From CF-13 sp036782775 (lineage in GTDB: Bacteria; Chloroflexota; Dormibacteria; CF-121), in the NCBI GenBank assembly GCA_036782775.1, contig DAIPYJ010000007.1, positions 11,261 through 75,260 of the forward strand: DNA of 64,000 bases, written 5' to 3'. This document shows, piece by piece, positions 1 through 9,186 of this stretch. The position numbers were made by a program, and so were the translations under genes. The notes beneath the pieces were generated by a model. The model had not been told where the DNA came from. It did not search any database and was given only the letters and a program-made list of their open reading frames with translations. Every line of letters starts with the position of its first letter. Within the stretch, counting starts at the first letter, position 1.

Positions 1-2628
1 AGCGACGAATCGCTGAACGTTGTCACCGAGGGTCATCGCATCCTCAGGCGTCAGCTCCTTGGCGCTCACGATCATCACCGGAATGCCGGCTGTCTCCGGA
101 CGGGCCCGCATCCGGGCGGCAACCTCGAAGCCACTCATGCCGGGCATCATCAGGTCGAGCAGCACCAGGTCGGGCGGCGACTCGGCAATCAGGGCCATGG
201 CCTCGGTGCCGCTGGTGCTGACGATCACCTCCGCCTGCTCGTCGCTCAGGATTCGGGTCAACAAGATGCGCGCCTCCGAATCGTCGTCGACGACCAGCAC
301 CCGCTTGCCGGCAAGCTCGGGCAACAGGCGCCGCACCTTGGTGATCAGCGCCTCGCGGTGATAAGGCTTGCCGAGGTAATCCGAAGCGCCGAGCGCGAAC
401 ACGAGCCGCTGGTCCTCCACGATCGTGACCACCAGCACCGGGATGCCGGCGGTGCGGGGATCCTCGTGCAGCTTCTCGAGCACCCACCACCCGGAGGCAT
501 CGGGCATCTGGATGTCGAGCGTGATCAGAATCGGCCGGCTCTCGCGTGCCAGCTGCAACGCGTCGGTGCCGTTGGAGGCCTGCACCGTCTTCCAGCCTTC
601 CTGCTCGAGGTGTCGCGCAATCAACTGCCGGACGCTCGGGTCGTCGTCGACCACCAGGATCGCGCCTCCCGGCAGCCCCTGGTTGGGACGGCGCGAGGAA
701 GGACGCGGAGCGGCCAAGGGGATCTGCTGCGCCGGAGAGGCGAAGACCGGCACTGTGAAGGTGAAGGTCGCACCCATGCCGGGCTCGCTGATGACGGTGA
801 TGGCGCCGCCATGCATCTCGACCAGGCGCCGCACGATGCTCAATCCCAGCCCGGTTCCACCGTGCCGTCGGGTGCTGCTGCCGTCGCCCTGGACGAACTC
901 ATCGAAGATCACCTTCTGCGCCTCGGCCGAGATGCCGATGCCGGTGTCCTTGACCGCGATCCGAACCATTCGGCCGGACGGCTGCGCTATGACCTCGATA
1001 TGCCCGCGGTCGGTGAATTTCACCGCGTTGGAAAGCAGGTTGATCAGGATCTGCTTGAGGCGCACGGGGTCGGCCTCGACCGCCGGCAGGCCGCTCGGGA
1101 AGCGGGTGTCGATGCGCAGCCCTTTCTCCTGGGCCAGCGGGCTGATGCTTTCCAGCACGCCGCCAACGAGTGATGGCAGCTCGACGCGCTCGACCGTGAG
1201 CTCCATCTTGCCGGCCTCGATCTTGCTCAGGTCGAGGATCTGATTGATCAGCGCCAGCAGGGACTGGCCGCTCTTGTTGACCTGCTGGATGTCCTCCTGC
1301 TGCTCGTCGTTGATCGGGCCGTCGACGCCGTCGAGCAGGATCTGCGAGAAGCCGATGATCGCTGAGAGCGGCGTGCGCAGCTCGTGAGAAACGTTGGCGA
1401 GGAACTCGGATTTGAGCTTGTTGGCCCGGGCCAGTTCCTGGTTGGCTGCCTGCAATTCCGAGGTGCGCTGCGTGACTTTCTCCTCCAATGTCTGGTAGGC
1501 AGCGCTCAGCTGCAGCGCCATCTGGTTGAAGGTCTGCGCCAGCTCGCGCAGCTCTTGCGCGGCGAAGCGTTCTTTCACCGTCACCGGCGTCTTCAAATCG
1601 CCCTGCGCGATGCGGCCGGCGGCGCGGGTGAGCTCGACCACCGGCCGGCTGATCCAGGTGGCGGCGACGAAGCCGAGCAGCAGCGCGAGGATGATCGCGA
1701 CCAGCAACCACTCGAGCGTGCTCAGGATCAGAGGCGTCAGCTCTGAGCGAAGGTCGGCGACCGGTTGCGAGACCCAGACTTTCCAGCCCACGACGGGGAC
1801 GGTGGCAAATCCCGCGACACGAGGGATGTTGCCATCCGGGTCGGTGTACCAGACGACGCCGGTGTCGTGGCCAATCGCCTGCTGGAAGATGCCCGACGAC
1901 GACAGGTCCTTGCCTTCAGCCCGCCAGTCGGCCCGCGGATGGGCGATGACGCGACCCTGCCGGTCGACCACGACCGCCTGGCCGTTGGCGCCGATCTGGC
2001 TAAAGGTGGACAGCCGCTGCACTTCCGACAGGTCGACCGTACCGGCGAGATAGCCGACCAGGTTGCGCTGGCTGTTGAGGATCGGGACCGCGATCACGAC
2101 CGCACCGACGCTGGCATCACCACGGGTGCGGATCATGTCGGAGTACTTGGGCCCGATGCGACCTGGATTGAGAACCTGCTTGACGTAATTCCACTGGCTG
2201 TAGTCGACGCCCACGCCGGTCGGCGGCGCAGCCGCGACCGCGACTCCGGACAGATTGCCGACGTAGAGCTGCAGCAGCGACGGTTGGGCGGCGTGCGCAG
2301 CCGCCAGCTCCTGGTTGAGGTGGGCCGGATTGAAGCTGCTGTCGTTGAGGTGCGCGATGCTGCTGTCGTTGTCCGATTGGATTTGGAGCGCGGTGCTCTC
2401 GAGCGCTGATTTCTGGTCGTTGAGGTAGCCGTAGATCGCCTCCGCGAGGCTGGCCGCCATCGGCTCGTGTTTCTGCTGGATGTCCGCGTTCTGGGTCGCG
2501 AAGAGTGCGGAGATCCGCTGGGCGCCGAAGAAGATCAGCGGAACGACGCCGACCAGCAGAAAGCCGACGCTGATGTACCAGCGCAGGCTGTGAAAGGCCT
2601 GGCCACGCGGTCTCGGCGGCGCGCCCAC
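1..2628 (-). CDS. Hybrid sensor histidine kinase with two receiver domains, 3' end outside the window
   Basis: Membrane-bound hybrid histidine kinase; 876 codons are visible and the reading frame is still open at base 1. Order seen: an N-terminal transmembrane helix (about residues 19-40), an extracytoplasmic Cache-like sensor region (about 45-280), a second helix followed by HAMP, then a HisKA domain with the phospho-accepting His at about 415 in NVSHELRTP, and a HATPase_c domain with N box (LLSNAVKF) and G boxes (DTGIGIS, GTGLGLS). Two receiver domains follow, with aspartates at about 705 (LDIQMPD) and 825 (LDLMMPG). The GTG start at 2628 precedes the first helix; an upstream TTG near 2655 cannot be excluded. 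It diverges from nth. Input signal and output partner are unknown; more receiver or effector domains may lie beyond the edge. Confidence 0.9.
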   Translation of the reverse strand, partial: MGAPPRPRGQAFHSLRWYISVGFLLVGVVPLIFFGAQRISALFATQNADIQQKHEPMAASLAEAIYGYLNDQKSALESTALQIQSDNDSSIAHLNDSSFNPAHLNQELAAAHAAQPSLLQLYVGNLSGVAVAAAPPTGVGVDYSQWNYVKQVLNPGRIGPKYSDMIRTRGDASVGAVVIAVPILNSQRNLVGYLAGTVDLSEVQRLSTFSQIGANGQAVVVDRQGRVIAHPRADWRAEGKDLSSSGIFQQAIGHDTGVVWYTDPDGNIPRVAGFATVPVVGWKVWVSQPVADLRSELTPLILSTLEWLLVAIILALLLGFVAATWISRPVVELTRAAGRIAQGDLKTPVTVKERFAAQELRELAQTFNQMALQLSAAYQTLEEKVTQRTSELQAANQELARANKLKSEFLANVSHELRTPLSAIIGFSQILLDGVDGPINDEQQEDIQQVNKSGQSLLALINQILDLSKIEAGKMELTVERVELPSLVGGVLESISPLAQEKGLRIDTRFPSGLPAVEADPVRLKQILINLLSNAVKFTDRGHIEVIAQPSGRMVRIAVKDTGIGISAEAQKVIFDEFVQGDGSSTRRHGGTGLGLSIVRRLVEMHGGAITVISEPGMGATFTFTVPVFASPAQQIPLAAPRPSSRRPNQGLPGGAILVVDDDPSVRQLIARHLEQEGWKTVQASNGTDALQLARESRPILITLDIQMPDASGWWVLEKLHEDPRTAGIPVLVVTIVEDQRLVFALGASDYLGKPYHREALITKVRRLLPELAGKRVLVVDDDSEARILLTRILSDEQAEVIVSTSGTEAMALIAESPPDLVLLDLMMPGMSGFEVAARMRARPETAGIPVMIVSAKELTPEDAMTLGDNVQRFVA

Positions 2629-2694
2629 ATGCCAGTAACGGCTTGCCCGAGACAACTTTGCGGTCGGTTCACCGCCGCTCCGTCACGGGATCGT

Positions 2695-2707
2695 TACCCT
2701 TGAGCGC
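2695..2707 (+). promoter_or_regulatory. -10 element of a probable leaderless promoter for nth
   Basis: TACCCT at 2695-2700 is followed by exactly 7 nt and then the GTG start of nth, with no Shine-Dalgarno. The same TANNNT-N6/7-start pattern recurs at other genes in this window. Confidence 0.45.
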
Positions 2708-3430
2708 GTGGCAGGACTTGGCGCCAGAGAGCGCGCGCGACTGGCGGTCGAGCGGTTGAAACCGGCCTACCCCGCGGTCTCCGAGCTGGACCATGAAAAC
2801 CCCTTCCAGATGCTGATGGCGACCATCCTGTCGGCGCAGACCACCGACCGTGCCGTCAACGGCGTGACGCCGGCGCTCTTCAAGCGATACCCGGATGCGG
2901 CCGCGCTGGCGCACGCCGACCCACGCAGCGTGGAGCGCATCATCAAGCCCACCGGCTTCTTCCACGTCAAGGCGAAGACGATCATCGCCTGCAGTGCCGC
3001 GCTGGTCGAGCGTTTCCAGGGCCAGGTTCCCCCGCGGATGGAGGATCTCGTCACCCTTCCGGGGGTCGGCCGGAAGACGGCCAACGTCGTGCTTGGCGTC
3101 GCCTTCGACATTCCCGGCTTTGCCGTGGACACCCACGTCACCCGCCTCACTCACCGGCTGAGGTTGACCCGCTCATCCGATCCGGTGAAGATCGAGGCGC
3201 GGGTCACCAAGTTGATTCCCCCATCCGAGTGGACCGGCTTCAGCCTGCGCTTGATCCTCCACGGGCGGCGGATTTGCATCGCGCGGGCGCCCCGCTGTCC
3301 GGAATGCGTCATGAACGACTTCTGCCCAACCTCGACGGTGCGGCCGGACAGGGCCTTGACAGCCGCAAAGCCGCGGACAAGGATGGCTCATGGAGCAACG
3401 GCCGCCAAACGTTCCGGTGTCCGCGTCTAG
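2708..3430 (+). CDS. nth: Endonuclease III (DNA glycosylase/AP lyase)
   Basis: Base-excision-repair enzyme that removes oxidised pyrimidines and nicks the abasic site. The 240 residues fit the family. The helix-hairpin-helix LPGVGRKTANVV carries the catalytic Lys (about 123), and the catalytic Asp lies in VDTHVTRL (about 141). Near the C-terminus the [4Fe-4S] ligands are spaced C-x6-C-x2-C-x5-C, the classic endonuclease III pattern. The GTG start is supported by an upstream TACCCT box 7 nt away. The last 41 bases overlap the start of the next membrane-protein gene, suggesting coupling. It diverges from the histidine kinase. Confidence 0.95.
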   Translation: MAGLGARERARLAVERLKPAYPAVSELDHENPFQMLMATILSAQTTDRAVNGVTPALFKRYPDAAALAHADPRSVERIIKPTGFFHVKAKTIIACSAALVERFQGQVPPRMEDLVTLPGVGRKTANVVLGVAFDIPGFAVDTHVTRLTHRLRLTRSSDPVKIEARVTKLIPPSEWTGFSLRLILHGRRICIARAPRCPECVMNDFCPTSTVRPDRALTAAKPRTRMAHGATAAKRSGVRV

Positions 3431-3982
3431 CCCCCCGGGACAGCGCCGGCAACCGAGCGTGCTCGGCCTCCTTCTGGTGCTGGCCGGCGTTGCCCTGTTG
3501 CTGGCGCAAGTTGTCCACGTCGACCTCGGCCATTACGCCTGGCCGCTCTTCATCATCGTGCCCGGCGTCGCCCTGCTGATCATCGCCGTCAGCTCGCGTG
3601 GATTCGCAGGCGAGGGGTTGGCCATCCTGGGCAGCCTGCTCACCATCACCGGGCTCATCCTTCTCTTCCAGAAGGCCACCGACCATTTCGAGAGTTGGGC
3701 CTATGCCTGGGCCCTCGTCTTTCCCGGCGCGGTCGGGATCGGCATGATCATCTACGGAACTTACGCCGGCCGGTCCGGCAATGTGCGCGCCGGCGCGCGC
3801 GGCTGCTCGGCATCGGCCTGCTGCTCTTCTTGCTCGGCGCCGCCTTCTTCGAGGGCATCATCGGGATCGGCGGCTATCACCTCGGCCAGTCGGCCGGCGT
3901 CATCGCGGGCGTGGTGATCATCGGCGTCGGGGCGCTGCTGCTCATCCTCAGCCTGATTTCGCGCCGCTCCACGCTTCGGTAG
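3390..3982 (+). pseudogene. Small multi-helix membrane protein gene with a frameshift
   Basis: A hydrophobic membrane protein of unknown function, read in two frames. From ATG 3390 the protein has a short polar N-terminus, then helices (LGLLLVLAGVALLLAQ, PLFIIVPGVALLIIAV, and a third) up to about 3785. The same kind of helical sequence (LLGIGLLLFLLGAAFF, then AGVVIIGVGALLLILSLI) resumes in another frame and ends at 3982. The switch falls in the alternating GC tract at about 3785-3802 and equals one missing base. This could be an assembly error or a genuine recent mutation. An AAGGA site lies upstream and the start overlaps nth. Confidence 0.7.
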
Positions 3983-3988
3983 CTCGCC

Positions 3989-4001
3989 TACACTAGGCGT
4001 C
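3989..4001 (+). promoter_or_regulatory. -10 element of a probable leaderless promoter for the phosphofructokinase
   Basis: TACACT at 3989-3994, 7 nt, then GTG at 4002; no ribosome binding site is visible. Confidence 0.45.
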
Positions 4002-5045
4002 GTGCGTATCGGCGTCCTCACCGGCGGCGGGGATGCCCCGGGCCTCAACGCCGCCATCCGCGCGGTGGCGCGGCGTGGCTTCCAGAAGGGCTTTCAGGTC
4101 AGCGGTATCAAGAACGGCTGGGCGGGCCTGCTGGGCGACGGCGATATGGATGAGTTCACGCCGGCATCGGTCCGTGGCATCCTGCCACTGGGCGGCACCA
4201 TCCTCGGCACCTCGCGCACCAATCCCATGAAGGAGAAGGGCGGCATCGACCAGGTGATGCGGCTGCTCAAGCGGCGCAGTATCGACGGCCTGGTCGCCAT
4301 CGGTGGTGACGACACGCTCTCGGTCGCGGCCGCCATGAGCGACGCCGGCTTCCCGGTCGTCGGTGTCCCGAAGACGATCGACAACGACCTCTGCGTCACA
4401 GAGTTCTGCATCGGCTTCGACACCGCGGTCGGGATCGTCGTCGAGGCCCTCGACCGGCTCCATACCACCGCCTCGGCGCATCACCGCGTGATGGTGGTCG
4501 AGGTGATGGGCCGGGACACCGGCTGGGTCGGGATGGTCGGCGGCCTGGCGGGTGGCGCCGACATGATCATCATCCCGGAGTTTTCGGTTGAGCTCGATGC
4601 CGTCGTCGAGCATTTGAAGAAGCGCCGCTCCGAGGGCAAGGACTTCAGCATCATCGTCATCTGCGAAGGGGTCAAAATGCCTGCCCTCGAGCCGGCGATG
4701 GCGATGTCGGCGGCGGCGGAAAAGCGCGACGCCTTCGGGCACGTGCAGCTTGCCAAGCAAGGCATCGGTGATGCGCTCAGCACGCGGATCGAGGAAGCGA
4801 CCGGCTTTGAAACCCGCATCACCGTGCTGGGCCATCTGCAGCGTGGCGGCTCGCCGTCACCGGTCGACCGCATCTGGTCGACCAGGCTCGGCGTTGCGGC
4901 CACCGATCTGCTGGCCGAGGGTCGCGCCGGGGTGATCCCGATCCGCAAGAACGGGGACGTCGCCGTGGTGCCGCTGCGCGACGTGATTGCGCAGACGCGC
5001 CGGGTGCCGGGCGAGCTCTACGACCTGCAGCAGGTCTTCGGCTAG
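4002..5045 (+). CDS. pfp: Phosphofructokinase, probably pyrophosphate-dependent
   Basis: Phosphorylates fructose-6-phosphate in glycolysis. The 347 residues and motifs (LTGGGDAPGLNAAIR at the N-terminus, TIDND, MGRDTGW, QRGG) place it in the PfkA family. The phosphoryl-donor determinants are Asp104 in GGDDTL and Lys124 in PKTIDND, at the positions where ATP-using enzymes of the E. coli type have Gly. In characterised enzymes this Asp/Lys pair goes with PPi as donor and a reversible reaction, so PPi use is predicted. The GTG start follows a TACACT box by 7 nt. It is convergent with the next gene across a palindromic repeat that may terminate both. Confidence 0.9.
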   Translation: MRIGVLTGGGDAPGLNAAIRAVARRGFQKGFQVSGIKNGWAGLLGDGDMDEFTPASVRGILPLGGTILGTSRTNPMKEKGGIDQVMRLLKRRSIDGLVAIGGDDTLSVAAAMSDAGFPVVGVPKTIDNDLCVTEFCIGFDTAVGIVVEALDRLHTTASAHHRVMVVEVMGRDTGWVGMVGGLAGGADMIIIPEFSVELDAVVEHLKKRRSEGKDFSIIVICEGVKMPALEPAMAMSAAAEKRDAFGHVQLAKQGIGDALSTRIEEATGFETRITVLGHLQRGGSPSPVDRIWSTRLGVAATDLLAEGRAGVIPIRKNGDVAVVPLRDVIAQTRRVPGELYDLQQVFG

Positions 5046-5052
5046 CGCATCT

Positions 5053-5088
5053 CCCTCTCCCCACTCGTGGGGAGAGGGTCGGGGTGAG
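5053..5088 (+). repeat. Dispersed GC-rich palindromic repeat, copy A
   Basis: A 12-bp perfect stem (CCCTCTCCCCAC and its complement) with a 2-nt centre at 5053-5078, followed by the tail TCGGGGTGAG. Related copies lie at 37211, 43763, 44658 and 60452. It sits between convergent genes and could act as a two-way terminator. Confidence 0.75.
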
Positions 5089-5097
5089 GAGTTTGGG

Positions 5098-7530
5098 TTA
5101 GCTCGCCTTCCGCTTCTGCTCGTATAGGGTGGCGTCCGCGGCGGCAAGCAGCTGCTCGACCGTCCGACCCTGGTCGGGAAAGGTCGCCACGCCGAGGCTC
5201 ACCCCGGGAATCTCGAGCAGCTCGCGACCGGCCATGAAGCGATGGCGGGCGATGCCGTCGGTGATGCGCTGCGAGACGCTCGCGGCCGCGCTCGCGCCCG
5301 TCGAGGGCAGCAACAGCACGAACTCGTCGCCGCCGTAGCGGGCAACCAGGTCCTCGCCGCGGACCGCGTCCATCAATGCATTGGCGACTTCGCGCAAGAG
5401 GGCGTCACCGGCGAGGTGGCCGTAGGTGTCGTTGATTCGCTTCAACTCGTCGACATCGAGAAAGATGATCGAGAACGGAAGGGCATTTTGCTGCGCGCGC
5501 GCAATCTCCTCCTCGAGGCGGTCGAGGAAAAGGCGTCGATTGAAGAGCCTGGTCAAGGGGTCATGACTCGCCTCGCGCTTGAGCCGATCATGCAGCTGCG
5601 CGACTTCCAGGTTGGAGGCGAGCTGGGAACCGACCGCCGTCATCAATCCCAGGTCGTTCTCGGAAAAGCCGTCCAACTGATCGCTCTCGACATTGAGCAC
5701 GCCGACCACGCGGCCGTGGCTGACGAGGGGAAAGGTCAGCTCCGACCGGACCTTGGGGTCGAGCCCGACGTAGCGGGCGTCTTTCTGCACGTCGGGGATG
5801 AGCAACGGCGTCCCGTGCGTGAAGACCCATCCGGTGATTCCTTCTTTTAGCGAGATGGTCATGCCCGTGATGTCGCGCTCGTATCCGCTGTAGGCGCCCA
5901 CACACAGCTCCGTCTGCTTGTCACTCGGCAGCAGGATCGAGACGAGGTAATAGCCCATCACATCGCGAATGATGTTCACGATGCGGGCGAGCAGCGTGGC
6001 GAGCTCGAGCACCGCGGTCGTCTCCTGGGCGATCCGGTAGATGATGCGGAGCTCACGGGAATCGGCGACGCTCAGGATGTCCGTGCGTGCGGCTGCGCTG
6101 GGCTGCGCGGCAAGTAACGTGGCTTCGAGCTCCTGGTACCAGGCGAGCGGGCGCGTGGCCCCTTCGCGCACCATCTCGATGAACCGCTGCATGATTGCGG
6201 GGTCGAGGTTGATTCCGGCAAAATGCCCGAGCTCCTCAAGGCCCTCCGCGATCGTTCGTTCTGTCCTGTGCGGCAGGTCGAAGGTCACGTTGAAGAAGGC
6301 GTTGACCACCGCAATCACGCGGGTCTCGATCGGGATCGATTCGCCGGCGATCCCGTCCGGATAGCCCTCGCCGTTGAACCACTCATGATGGGACCGGACC
6401 ACCGGGGCAAGGTCGGCCAGCGGCTTGAAGCGGTGCAGCAGGTCCGCGCCGACCACGGGATGCGTCATCACGAGGGCGCGTTCCTCGACGTCGAGCCGCC
6501 CGCGTTTCCTGAGGATGGTGTCCGGCAGGCTGAGCTTGCCGAGATCCTGGAGCAGCGCGGCGTAACGTACGCGCCGGCAGCGGGCTGTATCAAATCCCAG
6601 ATGTTGGGCGAAACGTTCGGCTAGTTCAGCGTGCTCGCGCGCCCGGCTCCGCAACGCTTCTCGCAGGTCGATGGCGCTGGCGAGCATCAGCACGGTCGCT
6701 TCTTCGACTTCGCGCGATTCGGCCAGCAAGCGGGCGGTTTCCAATGCCGCTGCCGTCTGGTTGGCGAACGCCATGACCGCCGGAAGATCGCCCACCTGAA
6801 GCGTCGAGCCGATGACCGTGATGACGCCGATCGCCCGCTCCGCCACCACCAGTGGCGCCGAGATCGCCGCTTCGGCTCCCAGCGCCGCGGTGATCTGCCG
6901 CGCATTTGCCGCCTTGCCCGGCCTTGCCCCATAGGCGATCCGCGCCATGAGCTCGTCCCGGTCGCCGACGTAGTGAGGGCGAAGCGTGCGGCAGACCTCC
7001 TGAAGCGTGGGCACGCGTTCGAAGGGGAAAAAGTCGTCGCCTCGATCGGCACCGGTCAGTCCGGCTAATTCACCAGCCGGCGCGAACGTCCGTCGGTAGA
7101 CGACCCGGACCCCGCGACCGTCCGGCGTGCATTCAAAGAGAAAGGTCGAGCCGCCGGCTTGCGCCAGGCGATTGCCGACGGCTTCGAAGATCGCCTTCCG
7201 CTCCAGGGTTCGGCTGGCCTGCACGCCTGCCTCGCTGAGGGCTGTCAGCAGGGGGCTCGTGCGCGAGGCCGGTTCTTCGTCGTGGGCCGGGTTGACGTCC
7301 GGCGGTCGCAGGAACTGGGTGTAGCCGGCCTCGACCAGCCGTTGCGGCTGAAAGAACCAGACGCGACCGATCTTTTCCCCGGGCAGGCGGCCGGCGCGCA
7401 CCTGGCGTCGCACGACCTCCGGGTGGCGATCGATGATGGCCGCCACCTCCTCGACCGAGAGCAACCCCGGAAATTTTGCGGAGGCAGCTGGCGCGGGTTG
7501 TGTGACGCGACGCTTCACTGCAGTCTGCAA
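5098..7530 (-). CDS. HTH-GAF-HD-GAF-GGDEF signalling protein
   Basis: Large (810 residues) cytoplasmic c-di-GMP signalling protein. An N-terminal excisionase/MerR-like helix-turn-helix (about 24-70, LLSVEEVAAIIDRHPEVVRRQ) is followed by a GAF region (about 105-270). An HD-GYP-like domain (about 275-450) and a second GAF (about 490-640) come next, then a GGDEF domain (about 655-810) with an intact YGGDEF at about 733 and an upstream RxxD inhibitory site. The HD domain looks degenerate. The His of the HD pair is Gln (LLQDLGK, about 328), and a later metal-site Asp appears as Asn (VVNAFF), although HHEWFNGEGYPDG is kept. Diguanylate cyclase activity is likely and phosphodiesterase activity doubtful. 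The HTH suggests DNA binding or a scaffold role. Confidence 0.88.
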   Translation of the reverse strand: MQTAVKRRVTQPAPAASAKFPGLLSVEEVAAIIDRHPEVVRRQVRAGRLPGEKIGRVWFFQPQRLVEAGYTQFLRPPDVNPAHDEEPASRTSPLLTALSEAGVQASRTLERKAIFEAVGNRLAQAGGSTFLFECTPDGRGVRVVYRRTFAPAGELAGLTGADRGDDFFPFERVPTLQEVCRTLRPHYVGDRDELMARIAYGARPGKAANARQITAALGAEAAISAPLVVAERAIGVITVIGSTLQVGDLPAVMAFANQTAAALETARLLAESREVEEATVLMLASAIDLREALRSRAREHAELAERFAQHLGFDTARCRRVRYAALLQDLGKLSLPDTILRKRGRLDVEERALVMTHPVVGADLLHRFKPLADLAPVVRSHHEWFNGEGYPDGIAGESIPIETRVIAVVNAFFNVTFDLPHRTERTIAEGLEELGHFAGINLDPAIMQRFIEMVREGATRPLAWYQELEATLLAAQPSAAARTDILSVADSRELRIIYRIAQETTAVLELATLLARIVNIIRDVMGYYLVSILLPSDKQTELCVGAYSGYERDITGMTISLKEGITGWVFTHGTPLLIPDVQKDARYVGLDPKVRSELTFPLVSHGRVVGVLNVESDQLDGFSENDLGLMTAVGSQLASNLEVAQLHDRLKREASHDPLTRLFNRRLFLDRLEEEIARAQQNALPFSIIFLDVDELKRINDTYGHLAGDALLREVANALMDAVRGEDLVARYGGDEFVLLLPSTGASAAASVSQRITDGIARHRFMAGRELLEIPGVSLGVATFPDQGRTVEQLLAAADATLYEQKRKAS

Positions 7531-7565
7531 CGAAGGAAGCCACGGCTTCCTACGTCGTACCTGCC

Positions 7566-8576
7566 GTGGATCCGCTGCCTTCCGGCCCTATGCCGGAGCG
7601 CCGCACCATCCTGGTCACGGATGACAGCGCCGCCAACCGCGATCTGATCTGTGGGCAGCTCTCCACGCTCGGCTTCTGGACCGAAGCGGCGACCAACGGC
7701 GAGGAGGCAATCAGCGCCGCCCGCCGGCTGAAACCGGACCTGATCCTGATGGACGTCGAGATGCCGGTGATGAACGGGCACCAGGCCTGCCGGCAGCTCA
7801 AGTCCGATCCCCAGACTGCGGACATTCCGGTGCTGATGATGACGGGCTTCGATCCCCGGCCGGAGCGCGTCAAGATGGTCGAAGCCGGCGGCGACGACCT
7901 GATCGTGAAGCCGGTCCCGATGCGCGACCTCCAGGTGCGCGTCCGGGCGCTGCTGCGGCTCAAGGAACTGCGCAAAGACCTGCGCAGCACGCAGGAAAGC
8001 CTTCGCGAGCTGGTCAAGCGCGAGAACCCCACTGAGTCGAAGGCGCCCTTCGACGACAGCGTGGCGCTGACTGCCCAGGCGCTGGCTCGGCTGATTGGTC
8101 TCGACGCCGAAGACCAGGAGGTCGCATTCCACGCCGGGTTGCTTCATGACATCGGGCAGATCGGCGTGCCGGAGGAACTGTTGAACAAGCAAGGCAGCTA
8201 CACGCCCGAAGAGTTCGCCCAGATCCAGAAGCACACGGTGCTCGGCGCCGAGATCGCCGGACCGTTCCGTCCCGCCTCGGTGCTGGCGCCCGCCATCAGG
8301 CACCACCACGAGCGCTGGGACGGTTCGGGCTACCCTGACAAGCTGCAGGGCCCGGCCATCCCGATGATGGCCCGCATTGTCGCCGTCGCCGACGCGTTCC
8401 ACGCGATGATCATCGACCGCCCTTACCGGCCTCGGCATACCGTGGGCAAGGCGCTCGAGATCCTCGCGGCCGGCGCCGGCACGCAGTGGGACCCGCGGCT
8501 GGTCTCGGCCTTCGCGACCTCATCGCTGCCCCAGCGCATCGCCGGTACGCCAAACGAAGAAGCAAAGATCGCGTAG
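7566..8576 (+). CDS. Response regulator with HD-GYP output domain
   Basis: Receiver domain (residues about 12-130, phospho-Asp at about 63 in LILMDVEMP) joined to an HD-GYP domain (about 155-325). Metal-site motifs are intact: LLHDIGQIG, HHHERWDGSGYPD and ADAFHAM. HD-GYP enzymes hydrolyse c-di-GMP, so this is probably a phosphorylation-controlled phosphodiesterase opposing the GGDEF proteins nearby. GTG at 7566 gives 336 residues; an ATG at 7590 is an equally possible start. Only 35 bp separate it from the divergent HTH-GGDEF gene, so both may share a control region. Confidence 0.9.
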   Translation: MDPLPSGPMPERRTILVTDDSAANRDLICGQLSTLGFWTEAATNGEEAISAARRLKPDLILMDVEMPVMNGHQACRQLKSDPQTADIPVLMMTGFDPRPERVKMVEAGGDDLIVKPVPMRDLQVRVRALLRLKELRKDLRSTQESLRELVKRENPTESKAPFDDSVALTAQALARLIGLDAEDQEVAFHAGLLHDIGQIGVPEELLNKQGSYTPEEFAQIQKHTVLGAEIAGPFRPASVLAPAIRHHHERWDGSGYPDKLQGPAIPMMARIVAVADAFHAMIIDRPYRPRHTVGKALEILAAGAGTQWDPRLVSAFATSSLPQRIAGTPNEEAKIA

Positions 8577-8652
8577 GCCGCTTCAGCGGCCCGCCCGTTT
8601 GAGTCTCTGAAGTAACTGCGCCCCGAAGGACGAGCGCATGCCCGTGGAAACA

Positions 8653-8680
8653 GTTCGGCCGGCCCGAAGGCCGGCCGAAC
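8653..8680. terminator. Strong hairpin between convergent genes
   Basis: GTTCGGCCGGCC-CGAA-GGCCGGCCGAAC: a perfect 12-bp stem closed by a CGAA tetraloop, between the HD-GYP regulator gene and the pilin gene. There is no clear U-run on either strand. A smaller hairpin (GGCCGC-TTCA-GCGGCC) lies at 8576-8591. Confidence 0.6.
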
Positions 8681-8701
8681 CAGGGTCACAATGTCAGTCG
8701 A

Positions 8702-9115
8702 TCAGTTGAAGGTGCAGGTCGCGTTCAGGACGCCGTGGACGGTGCCCTTCGGCGGAGACGCCTTGTAGGTGAAGGTCTCGGTCGCCGGCGGAGCCTGGTG
8801 CAGCAGGTTGGCGTTGACGAGCTCGGTCGTGTTCACCGCGTCACCGGCGGCCGGGGTCGCCGTGTCGCCGCCAGCGGCGCCATCGGGATAGACGTTGTTG
8901 GTGTAGTAGTACAGGTCGACCGCGCCCTGGATGGTCGAACCGTCGGTCTTCATGGCGTTGCACGCCGCAGTCGCGTTGACGCCGGCGATGTTGAAGAGCA
9001 CGATGGCGGCCAGTGCGCCCAGGATCGCGATCACGACGAGCAGTTCGACGAGGGTGAAGCCGCCCTGGCCGCGCCGGGATGCGCCACGGCCCTGCTTGAG
9101 GATTGAAAGAACCAT
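8702..9115 (-). CDS. pilA: Type IV major pilin-like prepilin
   Basis: 137-residue prepilin. A short basic leader ends in GQGG, with cleavage expected before FTLVELLVV, followed by the hydrophobic N-terminal helix with the Glu at position 5 typical of type IV pilins. The globular part has two cysteines (ACNAM and the C-terminal TCTFN) that could form the pilin disulfide loop. The start has an excellent Shine-Dalgarno, AAGGAGGT, and its own leader region of about 70 bp after the operon's last gene. This fits separate, high-level expression of the main structural subunit. A hairpin lies downstream. Confidence 0.88.
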   Translation of the reverse strand: MVLSILKQGRGASRRGQGGFTLVELLVVIAILGALAAIVLFNIAGVNATAACNAMKTDGSTIQGAVDLYYYTNNVYPDGAAGGDTATPAAGDAVNTTELVNANLLHQAPPATETFTYKASPPKGTVHGVLNATCTFN

Positions 9116-9148
9116 TGTTGTCGTATTACCTCCTTACTCACAGTCGAG

Positions 9149-9179
9149 ATTAGAGTCACTTTCTTGCGAGATCTGTAAA
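9149..9179 (-). promoter_or_regulatory. Possible pilin promoter
   Basis: Read on the minus strand: TTTACA at 9179-9174, 19 nt, TCTAAT at 9154-9149, then the AAGGAGGT site and the pilin ATG. Each box matches the sigma-70 consensus in 5 of 6 positions, but the spacer is long. Confidence 0.35.
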
Positions 9180-9186
9180 ACGCCGG

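Noticed and set aside
8577..8701. Riboswitch near the pilin gene (c-di-GMP type)
   Set aside because: The region is downstream of the pilin, and I could not match the conserved core; only hairpins are visible.
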